The notes beneath the pieces were generated by a model. That model ran no database searches, had not been told where the DNA came from, and saw only the letters and a program-made list of their open reading frames with translations. The position numbers and the translations under genes are program-made. From an uncultured Clostridia bacterium (GTDB taxonomy: Bacteria; Bacillota; Clostridia; Oscillospirales; Butyricicoccaceae), in contig CAJUSB010000100.1 in assembly GCA_910589115.1 (NCBI GenBank), forward strand, positions 1 to 12,043: DNA of 12,043 nucleotides, read 5' to 3'. Below are positions 1-6,798 of this stretch, one piece after another (the stretch's first letter is position 1; the number at the start of each line of letters is the position of its first letter).

Positions 1-120
1 AACAGTGCAAAATGAGCATGTGATTTTACGACGAGTTTCACGGATTCAGGTATTATTGAATTGAAGCATCCGCATGAGCGATTTGTGCAGAATGCTATCT
101 TTATGATTGAGGTGACACCA

Positions 121-366
121 GTGATTGAAAAGCTTATGGATGAAGAATTCCGGTATGGAGAACCGGAATACAGCGAAGCAGAAGGGGAAATCAGTGAAAT
201 CTGTCAAAAACTGAATGAACGGCTGGACGAAGAGGGAAGGGGCCTGCTGGGGGCGCTGTCGGATGCGTACATCCATCAAAACAATTTGATTGTGAAGGAC
301 GTCTTCAGGTCTGGATTTTGCGCCGCTGTGGGGCTGATGATGGATTACATGAAGCAAAAGGGATGA
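121..366 (+). CDS. Small DUF6809-like protein, function unknown
   Basis: This encodes an 81-residue acidic, mostly helical cytosolic protein. Its charged first half (EKLMDEEF, EGEISEICQKLNERL) and its ending (FRSGFCAAVGLMMDYM) resemble the DUF6809 family of small clostridial proteins, whose role is unknown; that match is from memory. The frame is open further upstream, with a TTG at 61 and an ATG at 103, but neither has a ribosome-binding site. The GTG at 121 follows GAGGTG at 109-114 with a 6-nt gap, so I chose it. The gene runs rightward into a hairpin shared with the converging XRE gene. No promoter is visible in the 120 bases before it, so it may be transcribed with something left of the window. 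Confidence 0.6.
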   Translation: MIEKLMDEEFRYGEPEYSEAEGEISEICQKLNERLDEEGRGLLGALSDAYIHQNNLIVKDVFRSGFCAAVGLMMDYMKQKG

Positions 367-373
367 TTGGTGA

Positions 374-411
374 AAAGGAGGCTATCTGCGGGAATGCAGA
401 TAGCCTCCTTT
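374..411. terminator. Bidirectional hairpin terminator
   Basis: There is a perfect 16-bp inverted repeat with arms 374-389 and 396-411 and a 6-nt loop (390-395). The arms start AAAGGAGG and end CCTCCTTT, giving short T-tracts on both strands. It sits between two converging genes, and the stop codon of the leftward XRE gene lies in the right arm, so it probably ends both transcripts. Confidence 0.8.
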
Positions 412-754
412 AACTTGAGTTTTCAGCTCTTGTGATTGCTTCCAGCAGGCCCTGCATGGTTTTTTCGACCGGTTCCTGATATTTCAAATCGAGCTGTCTG
501 ATTTTTGAAATCGTTTCTGCCCATGCCTGATTGTCGATATTGCCGCCAAACAGCAGATAGTCACTGCTGCATGAGAGCACGCGGCAGACTGTGATCAGGG
601 AATCAAGGCTGAATGAAGAGTCTCCTAATTCGATATTTGCAATAAAACGGGGGCTCAGGGAGCATAACTCGCCTAATTTTTCACGGGTATACCCTGCCTG
701 TTCCCGTTTTTCCCGCAATCTCCCGCCAATTTCTTTCTTTCGTGAGCCTGTCAT
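410..754 (-). CDS. XRE-family HTH transcriptional regulator
   Basis: This encodes a 114-residue DNA-binding protein. Residues about 7-69 form a Cro/CI-type helix-turn-helix: GGRLREKREQAGYTREKLGE, then the recognition region LSPRFIANIELG and the usual hydrophobic end SSDYLLFG. The remaining ~45 residues are helical and could support dimerisation. There is no enzymatic or ligand-binding domain. The start is fixed by AGGAGGTG on the minus strand 7 nt before the ATG. It is divergent from the large SLH-protein gene and separated from it by 266 bp, so it could control that gene or itself; this is inferred from position only. I could not identify its own promoter with confidence. XRE family membership is near certain, the target is unknown. 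Confidence 0.88.
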   Translation of the reverse strand: MTGSRKKEIGGRLREKREQAGYTREKLGELCSLSPRFIANIELGDSSFSLDSLITVCRVLSCSSDYLLFGGNIDNQAWAETISKIRQLDLKYQEPVEKTMQGLLEAITRAENSS

Positions 755-798
755 CTGTATTCACCTCCTACCTCAATTTAATCACGAAGTGAAAGATG

Positions 799-827
799 TT
801 GACATGTGATAGTATCTCATTTATAAT
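799..827 (+). promoter_or_regulatory. Perfect-consensus sigma-70/A promoter for the SLH-protein gene
   Basis: TTGACA at 799-804 and TATAAT at 822-827 are separated by exactly 17 bp, so both boxes match consensus completely. The expected start near 833 leaves a leader of about 190 nt before the SLH-protein ATG. A box this strong suggests high output unless repressed. The divergent XRE regulator next to it is a plausible repressor. Confidence 0.85.
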
Positions 828-835
828 ATGATATA

Positions 836-879
836 TCAGATGTGTATTGCCGGGTGAAACTGTTTCGTATTACATCTGA
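836..879 (+). promoter_or_regulatory. Dyad structure at the 5' end of the SLH-protein leader
   Basis: TCAGATGT (836-843) pairs with ACATCTGA (872-879), starting almost at the predicted transcription start. Between them lies a second dyad, GAAAC-T-GTTTC (856-866). The stem could stabilise the transcript end, and the inner dyad could bind a regulator such as the neighbouring XRE protein. The rest of the leader to 1020 holds one more small dyad (CTGCC-T-GGCAG, 921-931) and no riboswitch that I recognise. Confidence 0.4.
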
Positions 880-1020
880 GCTATGATATCCCGGATGGAG
901 AGCGTAGGGAGGAATTCGGCCTGCCTGGCAGTCGGATTTTGATCAATATGTAGAAAAGGAGGCCGGTTGACAAATCATTTATTGGAGAAAAACATAATTA
1001 AAGGAGGAGTATAGATCATT

Positions 1021-4000
1021 ATGAAGAAAAGAAGAATTCTGTCGTTTTTTTTGGCGGTGATGTTGATGTTCAGCATTTTCCCATCAGCGCTGGCGGCAGA
1101 GGATGAGGGTCCATCGGAGGCGCTGGCCAAGCTATCTGATGAAAACTTTGAGTGGGAGCTGACAGCCGGAACCGAAGTTGAGGATGAACGGACAGAGAGT
1201 TTTTGGCGTTATGATAACGAAGAACTGGTCTATCTGGAAGATAGAAACGAGAAACATCATTGTCATAACATTAATTTCCATTTAACGGAAGATAGCGAAC
1301 CCGGAGAAGGACTGTTTAAGATTACACGCCCAGATAGCCTTTTAGATACTAAGGATTTAATCATTCGCATTCGCCGATTCCGCCCCGGCGACCAGATTGG
1401 TGATACAACCAGTGGCTGGATGTATGAATCGTTAGACAGAAATGGTTCATATGACCTTGAACTTTTTGAATGGGATAGCGCATGGGTGTATAATTTTCAG
1501 TTTGGCACTGGCTCTGATGATGAAGATTTTGTTCCTGAGTCGTATACATACCGCTTTATGTTGGGAATTGCAAGGTTTGAATATATGACATGGGATTCCA
1601 TCTCGTATAAAGTCATATCCGGTGAATATGAATATAAAGATCAGTCGCATAGTACAGATGAACTTTTTATTTGTAACCCAAACTTTGATTATGATAGTCC
1701 ATTTGATTATAACTGGCTTGAGTTGTATATCAAAAAGGATGCTGATGGGGATGCAGAAGTACGGTTTACGGTTTCATGCCCTGATACAGTCAATAATGAA
1801 CAAGACATTGTTGCCATGGTCAACGATGAAATAATGGAATTGACTAATGGTAGCATAGAGGTTAGTTCGAGAGAAGGAGAACCTGCTGCAATACTGATTC
1901 AATTCGGTAAATTAGATCAGCATGACGCATTTGTTCCCTTAACGTATGAATATGCACTTTGGTTTGATATTGTGTGTCTTGAACGGATGACTTGGGAAAA
2001 CGTTGAAATTAATATTGCTAATGATGAAAGCGAATGCCTCATCAAGTATTATCCAGACAGGGACAAACCACTACGCACCGCGATAGACACCGTTGAGGAT
2101 AAATTGAACTATATCGATTTGTTTGTATTACCTGAAGATGTAGCTGCCGGATGTAATTTTACATTAACCTCACCAGAGGATTTAAGTGACCTGGCAGAAA
2201 ACAACGAGCTCTATATTAGATATGATAAGCGAAATCGTATAAACGGCTCTTTTTCTGCGGATTCCGTATTTGAACCCATGGGAATAAGCGGGTTTACGAT
2301 TCAGATAAATGAGGACGATGAGTGGATACATGTATTTCAATTTGGTACAATGAAAAACAATGCGGAAGAAGAGGAGCTTTTTATTCCTTTGAGCTACGGC
2401 TATCAATTTATTGTGAACATTCTTCCGCACTCTCAATTGGATTGGGATAATATTTCCTATGAACCATCCGCAGAAAGTATAGAAATCGACGAAGACAATA
2501 TTATAAAGTATTCCGTATCGGATACAAATGAATTGCTTCCAGATTACAAACAGTCGGGCTATGGCGTAAATGCTTATATTTTGCCTGTAACCAAGGCTCC
2601 TGCCGGTTCCAGAATGACATTTCAGATACATTGTCCGAAAAACTGGGATACGGAAAAATATAATATTTCTGTGGATTATATTACAAATATTCGAGGAGCA
2701 AAAAGCGGCGATACTGCAACCCGGGACACGATCGAATTAGAAGACGGTATTCTTTCGATTCCGGTTGATATTTCGATGGCATTTCCGGTTCGCTGGCATC
2801 GAGTTACTTTCTATCTGCAAGACTCTGACGGCAATCTGATTCAGCAAAGCTCCAGATATACGTTTGATCTGATTGCTAGGGATGATTCCGACACAGCAGT
2901 TAATGCACCTGTCACAGTAGAAGGTGACAAGGCAAACTCTGTTATCGAAGAGGGTTCGATTCAGGACAAAATTCAGGAAAACCCAGATGCAGACCGTATT
3001 TTCATTAAGGCGGCTTATACAGACACTGGTTTTGTTCCCTCAGCCCCGGAAGTAAATGTTACGCTTGGCAAAAATGATGCAAACGCTGTAATTGATGGAA
3101 ACAAAACCCTTGAAATCGCAACTCCACTGGGTACGATTGCCGTACCGTCTGAGGCAGTAGCGCAGGCCATGGGAGAATCTGATGAGGATGCTGCTTCACT
3201 CAGGCTGAAAGTGCAGACCCGTGAGAGCGAAGATATTTCCGGTTCAGGAAATGTAAATGTGGAGATTATTGGTGTTACACTTCACCGCATTGTTGACGGT
3301 GAGGAATCCGATGCGGTCCCTGTTCAGCTTGCTGACGGCCAAGCGCTTACTGTAACGGTAATTACGCAGAAACAAACCCCGGTAGTCGTCGTTTATCTGC
3401 CGAAAAACGGAGGCCCGATCTTCCATGCGCAGGTCAATAATGTGAATGACCGTGTTTCTTTTTCGACATCGCATCTAAGCGAATTTGCACTGTTATCCTA
3501 TGATGAGGCGCGCAAACTGGGCCTTGTCGGAACATCTTCCGGCGGCAGCGGCAGCAGCGGCGGCGCAAGCCATGTAACGCGGCAGCCGGGCTACACTGCT
3601 TCCGGGGACAAGGATACCGATACGGCGCCCGAGGCAGGCCGTGTTCGTGTTGATTCCACAAGTAACGGCAGCGTGGATGTATCCCCCAGAAGCCCGTCCC
3701 GCGGTGACCGTGTGACCCTGACTGTTACTCCGGACGCTGGCTATCAGCTTGACAACATTGAGGTTTTGGATGAAAAGGACAAGCCTTTGCGGCTGGATAA
3801 TCCCGCAGAGAATGTCTATACCTTCACCATGCCCTCCGGTGATGTCACAGTTTCCGCACAGTTTGTCAGCGAAGGCACAGCACCGGCCCCCGCCCCAGCC
3901 GCTGCGGAAAACACCGCACGCAATGCGTCCTTTGCCGACGTCAAAACGACGGACTGGTACTCCGCATCAGTCGCCTTTGTAACCGAAAACGGGATGATGG

Positions 4001-4470
4001 CAGGCAATAACGGATATTTTTCACCCAACAGCAGCCTGACCCGTGCCATGATTGCACAAATCCTTTATAATATGGAGAACGCGTCTGCTGCTGGTTCTGC
4101 CAGATTCCCGGATGTCTATGCAAGTGACTGGTTCTCGGATTCTGTTACATGGGCGGTTTCCCAGGGCTATATGAACGGATATGGCAGCGGCAGCTTTGGC
4201 CCCAATGATGCGATTACCCGTGAACAGCTCGCAGCCGTATTCTACAGCTATTCGCAGCGGAAAGGCTATGATGTTTCTGCTGCTGGTGTGATTACATCAT
4301 TTACAGACAGCGCAGCGGTTTCTGACTGGTCAGAGGCCTCTGTCCGCTGGGCGGTCGGAGCCGGGTTGATTTCAGGTAAAGCAGGCGGCAGGCTTGACCC
4401 GTCCGGAACCGCCAGCCGCGCGGAGGTTGCACAGATATTGATGAATTTCCGACAGAATATCGCGAAATAA
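1021..4470 (+). CDS. Secreted SLH-domain cell-surface protein with N-terminal repeats
   Basis: This encodes 1149 residues exported and anchored to the cell wall. Residues 1-26 are a signal peptide (KKRR, a hydrophobic core, SALAA). Residues about 65-620 hold four degenerate repeats. Residues about 630-835 form a beta-rich region of a type common in clostridial surface proteins. A Gly/Ser linker (about 838-858) follows, then a divergent InlB B-repeat-like domain (about 874-950, ending YTFTMPSGDVTVSAQFV) and a Pro/Ala linker. Three SLH domains begin at about 971 (FADV), 1029 (FPDV) and 1094 (FTDS), with the usual TRAM/TRE/SRAE positions; SLH domains bind the secondary cell-wall polymer. AAAGGAGG at 1000-1007 lies 13 nt before the ATG, slightly far. 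Base composition shifts from about 32% GC (1621-1680) to about 73% (3541-3600), which suggests modular assembly. The ligand of the repeat region is unknown. Confidence 0.93.
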   Translation: MKKRRILSFFLAVMLMFSIFPSALAAEDEGPSEALAKLSDENFEWELTAGTEVEDERTESFWRYDNEELVYLEDRNEKHHCHNINFHLTEDSEPGEGLFKITRPDSLLDTKDLIIRIRRFRPGDQIGDTTSGWMYESLDRNGSYDLELFEWDSAWVYNFQFGTGSDDEDFVPESYTYRFMLGIARFEYMTWDSISYKVISGEYEYKDQSHSTDELFICNPNFDYDSPFDYNWLELYIKKDADGDAEVRFTVSCPDTVNNEQDIVAMVNDEIMELTNGSIEVSSREGEPAAILIQFGKLDQHDAFVPLTYEYALWFDIVCLERMTWENVEINIANDESECLIKYYPDRDKPLRTAIDTVEDKLNYIDLFVLPEDVAAGCNFTLTSPEDLSDLAENNELYIRYDKRNRINGSFSADSVFEPMGISGFTIQINEDDEWIHVFQFGTMKNNAEEEELFIPLSYGYQFIVNILPHSQLDWDNISYEPSAESIEIDEDNIIKYSVSDTNELLPDYKQSGYGVNAYILPVTKAPAGSRMTFQIHCPKNWDTEKYNISVDYITNIRGAKSGDTATRDTIELEDGILSIPVDISMAFPVRWHRVTFYLQDSDGNLIQQSSRYTFDLIARDDSDTAVNAPVTVEGDKANSVIEEGSIQDKIQENPDADRIFIKAAYTDTGFVPSAPEVNVTLGKNDANAVIDGNKTLEIATPLGTIAVPSEAVAQAMGESDEDAASLRLKVQTRESEDISGSGNVNVEIIGVTLHRIVDGEESDAVPVQLADGQALTVTVITQKQTPVVVVYLPKNGGPIFHAQVNNVNDRVSFSTSHLSEFALLSYDEARKLGLVGTSSGGSGSSGGASHVTRQPGYTASGDKDTDTAPEAGRVRVDSTSNGSVDVSPRSPSRGDRVTLTVTPDAGYQLDNIEVLDEKDKPLRLDNPAENVYTFTMPSGDVTVSAQFVSEGTAPAPAPAAAENTARNASFADVKTTDWYSASVAFVTENGMMAGNNGYFSPNSSLTRAMIAQILYNMENASAAGSARFPDVYASDWFSDSVTWAVSQGYMNGYGSGSFGPNDAITREQLAAVFYSYSQRKGYDVSAAGVITSFTDSAAVSDWSEASVRWAVGAGLISGKAGGRLDPSGTASRAEVAQILMNFRQNIAK
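1213..2880 (+). repeat. Four degenerate protein repeats in the SLH protein
   Basis: Units start at about residues 65, 211, 334 and 490. Each opens with an acidic strand (NEELVYLED, TDELFICNP, ESECLIKYY, DNIIKYSVS). A stretch such as LYIKKDADGDAEVRFTVSCP or AYILPVTKAPAGSRMTFQIHCP comes next. Units 1-3 end with a FQFG-like motif, then F(V/I)P.(S/T)Y.Y, then an aromatic close (MTWDSISY, MTWENVEI, LDWDNISY). Unit 4 keeps only part of this. The repeats are visible in protein, not in DNA. Confidence 0.65.
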
Positions 4471-4508
4471 AGATATTTTGGTATAAGGTGTTCATTACAT
4501 GGCAGACA

Positions 4509-4538
4509 AAAAACCCGGCGGATTTTCGCCGGGTTTTT
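4509..4538. terminator. Rho-independent terminator after the SLH-protein gene
   Basis: Arms AAAAACCCGGCG (4509-4520) and CGCCGGGTTTTT (4527-4538) surround a 6-nt loop. The T-run follows directly on the plus strand, and the A-run gives a T-run on the minus strand, so it could also end leftward recombinase transcripts. It lies 38 nt after the stop codon and 7 nt before the group II intron remnant. Confidence 0.92.
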
Positions 4539-4545
4539 CATGCAG

Positions 4546-4633
4546 GTGCGCCCGGCATGGGCAACAACTAGGTGGTGAAAATTCACTACGCGCTCGGTAG
4601 TAGGAAGCGTTAGCCGAAGGCAAGGGTGTCCAT
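4546..4633 (+). mobile_element. 5' remnant of a group II intron (start of domain I)
   Basis: The segment begins GTGCGCCCGGCATGGG and continues through GGTGGTGAAAATTCAC, GTAGTAGGAAGCGTTAGCC and GCAAGGGTGTCC. This order matches, as I recall them, the 5' ends of bacterial group II introns, whose 5' boundary consensus is GUGYG. In the usual sequence GTGTCC is followed by a GGAATCTGAAGGAAGC-type stretch. Here that is missing and recombinase-coding sequence takes over. No intron-encoded reverse transcriptase or domain V hairpin is in the window. The remnant therefore looks like an intron split by the neighbouring integrative element, with the remainder expected at its far end. The position just after a terminator resembles the habit of class C introns, but the class is not assigned. 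Confidence 0.7.
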
Positions 4634-6217
4634 ACTGTTTGAAATACAAATACAGGAAGGTACGTTGGAGGCGTCCTGTGCATTATGAACGATATTTTTT
4701 TCACCGAATGCTGTGGGCTGCTCATTGCGAGCGGGAATGCTGTTTGCAGTGCTGAACATATCGGCTGGGGACACGTTCTTACATCCGCGAATATTATAAA
4801 ATACGATGATTCTATCGTCATACGCATAGACACAATTAACGAATGTATCGATAATACGTTTTCTGAATTCCACATCATTCAGGTCACCCTTGCAAAACAT
4901 TTTCAGCCAGGAAACAATCTCCGCCTTGGTGTATCGGATTTTAGTTGCAATACGAAGTTTGGAAAGCTCGACTTCAAAATCATCTTTCATGGCCTGGGTA
5001 TTTTCCATCTTCTCATAAATTTTGGGATGGGAAGATTTGGGGGCAGAGAGAAGCAAATCAACAAATTTGTTAAGGTCACGGTCGAGCTTGGCAATTCGCT
5101 TTTCGAGCTCCTTCATTTTACTGCTGTCGAAATCCTTGTTGTATTCATTCACAACCCCTTCCGCGATATAATTCATCCGTGATGGGGTGAGTACATATTT
5201 CACTGTCTGCTCTACAACAAAATATTCCAGAAACTCCTTCTTTTCGTGGGCTTTGGAGCAGCCAAGCCCTTTTCTCCTGTTGCTGCACTGATAGTAAGAA
5301 AATATTTTCCCGCCCTTTCTGCTCCCGTAACTGGAGCATCCAACAATCGTGCATCCGCAGTATCCGCAAAAAAGTTTTCCGCTTAACAAATATTCTGCCG
5401 TAGCTTTGTTTTTGCCGCCCTCCATACGATGGCGTGCAACCTGCTCCTGCACCTTGTCGAAAGTTTCCTGGTCTATCAATGCGGGGCAGCCCCCCTCAAC
5501 TGATATGCCATCAAAGGTAAAGATACCGATATACTTTTTGTTGCTGAATATGCATTGCAGGGAGCCGGGTGAATAGGGATTGCCGTTGTGATTCTTGATT
5601 CCTGCCGCAGCCATATATTCAATAATTTTTGTTTTAGGAACCCCGGCGGCGTACTGTTCAAAAGCCCTTTTGACGAACGGAGCGGTTGTTTCATCAATGG
5701 CAAGTCTTCCGTCAACGGTTTTATAGCCGAGCGGGGGAGTGCCGGTACAGTATTGCCCCTTCAAAGCGCTTTCGCGCATACCGCGTTTGACCTTTTGCGA
5801 AAGTTCAAGGCTGTAATATTCAGCGCTGGCCTCCAGCACCGCCTCCAGGATAACGCCCTCTGGGTTGTCGCCGATATTCTCCATGGCAGAAAGCACCTTA
5901 ACCCCATTCTTCTTGAGTTTGTGCTTGTAAATGGCGCTGTCGTAGCGGTTGCGGGTAAAGCGGTCGAGCCGGTAAACAATAACATACTGGAACACACCTT
6001 TGCGGGAATCGTCGATCATGCGTTGGAATTCAGGCCTGTCGTCTGTCCTGCCAGATATGGCACGGTCGATGTACTCCCCGACAATGGTATAACCTTCCCG
6101 CTTGGCGTATTCGTGACATACGCGGAGCTGCCCCTCTATGCTTTGCTCCGTCTGGTTGTGTGAGGAATAGCGGGCGTAAATCACCGCGTTTCTTTCTGTT
6201 GTTTCCTGTTTTTTCAT
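4610..6217 (-). CDS. Large serine recombinase (site-specific integrase)
   Basis: This encodes 535 residues that catalyse attP x attB integration through a phosphoserine intermediate. The resolvase domain (about 10-155) shows AVIYARYSSHNQ with probable nucleophile Ser18, and VYRLDRFTRN with catalytic arginines near 83-89. The recombinase domain (about 160-275) holds GTPPLGYK. A zinc ribbon uses Cys284, 287, 311 and 320, and residues about 365-425 form the coiled coil of large serine integrases. After IVFYNIRG (about 478) comes an atypical ~58-residue tail. Its last seven or so codons and stop lie inside the group II intron remnant, as expected if the attachment core overlaps the 3' end of the gene. 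AAAGGGG precedes the ATG on the minus strand. No clear promoter of its own was found. It resembles TndX-like and clostridial phage integrases. Confidence 0.95.
   Translation of the reverse strand: MKKQETTERNAVIYARYSSHNQTEQSIEGQLRVCHEYAKREGYTIVGEYIDRAISGRTDDRPEFQRMIDDSRKGVFQYVIVYRLDRFTRNRYDSAIYKHKLKKNGVKVLSAMENIGDNPEGVILEAVLEASAEYYSLELSQKVKRGMRESALKGQYCTGTPPLGYKTVDGRLAIDETTAPFVKRAFEQYAAGVPKTKIIEYMAAAGIKNHNGNPYSPGSLQCIFSNKKYIGIFTFDGISVEGGCPALIDQETFDKVQEQVARHRMEGGKNKATAEYLLSGKLFCGYCGCTIVGCSSYGSRKGGKIFSYYQCSNRRKGLGCSKAHEKKEFLEYFVVEQTVKYVLTPSRMNYIAEGVVNEYNKDFDSSKMKELEKRIAKLDRDLNKFVDLLLSAPKSSHPKIYEKMENTQAMKDDFEVELSKLRIATKIRYTKAEIVSWLKMFCKGDLNDVEFRKRIIDTFVNCVYAYDDRIIVFYNIRGCKNVSPADMFSTANSIPARNEQPTAFGEKNIVHNAQDASNVPSCICISNSMDTLAFG
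4620..4640. other. Putative left attachment junction (attL) of the element
   Basis: Group II intron similarity stops at about 4632-4633 (end of GGTGTCC), and sequence belonging to the recombinase gene continues. Serine integrase genes usually lie next to the attachment site, so the crossover core is probably here. The core itself cannot be defined without the right end of the element. Confidence 0.45.
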
Positions 6218-6257
6218 AAGTTACCCCTTTCTTTTCATTAAAAAGTATGATAAAATA

Positions 6258-6294
6258 GGGGTACTGATAAGATCTCGAGCCTTTTCAGTACCCC
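6258..6294. repeat. Perfect 10-bp inverted repeat upstream of the integrase gene
   Basis: GGGGTACTGA (6258-6267) and TCAGTACCCC (6285-6294) are exact inverted copies around a 17-nt loop. On the minus strand the structure is followed by TATTTTATC, so it may be a weak terminator or attenuator between the coiled-coil gene and the integrase. It could equally be a binding site controlling the integrase. Confidence 0.6.
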
Positions 6295-6295
6295 C

Positions 6296-6333
6296 GTCCC
6301 GTTCGCTGTTAGCGCAGTGAGCGGGACTTTTTT
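6296..6333 (+). terminator. Terminator-like hairpin pointing rightward
   Basis: Arms 6296-6308 (GTCCCGTTCGCTG) and 6315-6327 (CAGTGAGCGGGAC) form 13 pairs including two G-U, followed on the plus strand by six T. Local genes run leftward, so it would stop antisense transcription. Its minus-strand form lacks a T-run. Confidence 0.55.
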
Positions 6334-6685
6334 AATTTGCCCTCTCAAGCGAGGCGATCCGCCTCCACATCTCGGAAAGTGAGGCCTTGTTTGCGGTTTC
6401 CCATTCGACCATGGAATCCTTCAGTTCTTCTACACTTTCCTTGCTTGCAAGAGTTTCCAGTAGCTGCATGTGTCCGCCAGCAAGCGCCTTTATATCGGGA
6501 ATAATGGTGTTTTCAATACGCATTTCGATATTGAGCAAGCGTTCGCTCTGTGCGGCCAACTGCTCGCCCTGCGCGGCCAGCTGTTGGCCGTGCTCCTTAT
6601 CGATCTTGTCTACTTTCTTTGTAAGTTCAGAAATTTGTTCGGCCTGCATTTCTAGCATAGCCAGAATCTTTTCTTCATTGTTCAT
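6332..6685 (-). CDS. Small coiled-coil protein, function unknown
   Basis: This encodes 117 residues with no membrane segment and no enzymatic motif. Almost the whole chain follows heptads: MLEMQAEQISELTKKVDKI, then a near-repeat QQLAAQGEQLAAQSERL, then LLNIEMRIE, and a second helical block (KESVEELKDSMVEWETANK) ending WRRIASLERAN. It should form an extended oligomeric coiled coil. Similar short coiled-coil proteins sit between the repressor and integrase in clostridial prophages, and their role is not known to me. AAGGAG lies 7-8 nt before the ATG. The gene runs leftward, between the repressor and the integrase, with hairpins on both sides. The stop codon overlaps the T-run of the rightward hairpin at 6296-6333. 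A role beside the integrase is inferred from position only. Confidence 0.82.
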   Translation of the reverse strand: MNNEEKILAMLEMQAEQISELTKKVDKIDKEHGQQLAAQGEQLAAQSERLLNIEMRIENTIIPDIKALAGGHMQLLETLASKESVEELKDSMVEWETANKASLSEMWRRIASLERAN

Positions 6686-6704
6686 TATGTAGCTCCTTTC
6701 TTGG

Positions 6705-6737
6705 AAGCCAACTCACTGAGTTGGCTTTTGCTTTTTC
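6705..6737 (+). terminator. Perfect hairpin with rightward T-tract
   Basis: AAGCCAACTCA (6705-6715) and TGAGTTGGCTT (6717-6727) are exact inverted copies separated by one base, followed by TTGCTTTTT. On the minus strand it lies directly before the ribosome-binding site of the coiled-coil gene and has no T-run. It may be a barrier to antisense transcription, or a dyad operator. Confidence 0.55.
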
Positions 6738-6798
6738 GGGAATGTGAAGATTTTTGCGGTGTGGCGTGGCGGAAAATACGCTTCCGGTGCAGACAGGT

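Noticed and set aside
2..64. Open frame entering from the left edge (20 codons, ending TGA at 62-64)
   Set aside because: It could be the tail of an upstream gene, but it is too short to separate from chance and shows no recognisable motif.
967..998. Second promoter (TTGACA at 967, CATAAT at 993) before the SLH gene
   Set aside because: The spacer is 20 bp and the start would leave almost no leader; the consensus promoter at 799-827 is far better.
828..1020. Riboswitch or attenuator in the SLH-protein leader
   Set aside because: I looked for conserved cores of common riboswitches and for a terminator/antiterminator pair and saw only small dyads.
2182..2631. 149-codon open frame on the minus strand inside the SLH-protein gene
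   Set aside because: It is antisense to a well-supported gene, has no ribosome-binding site and shows no domain-like composition.
4685..5182. 165-codon open frame on the plus strand opposite the recombinase
   Set aside because: It is a shadow of a conserved recombinase with catalytic residues and a zinc ribbon; no ribosome-binding site.
5588..6163. 191-codon open frame on the plus strand opposite the recombinase
   Set aside because: It is long, but antisense to the catalytic and recombinase domains, without a start signal; it reflects codon bias of the real gene.
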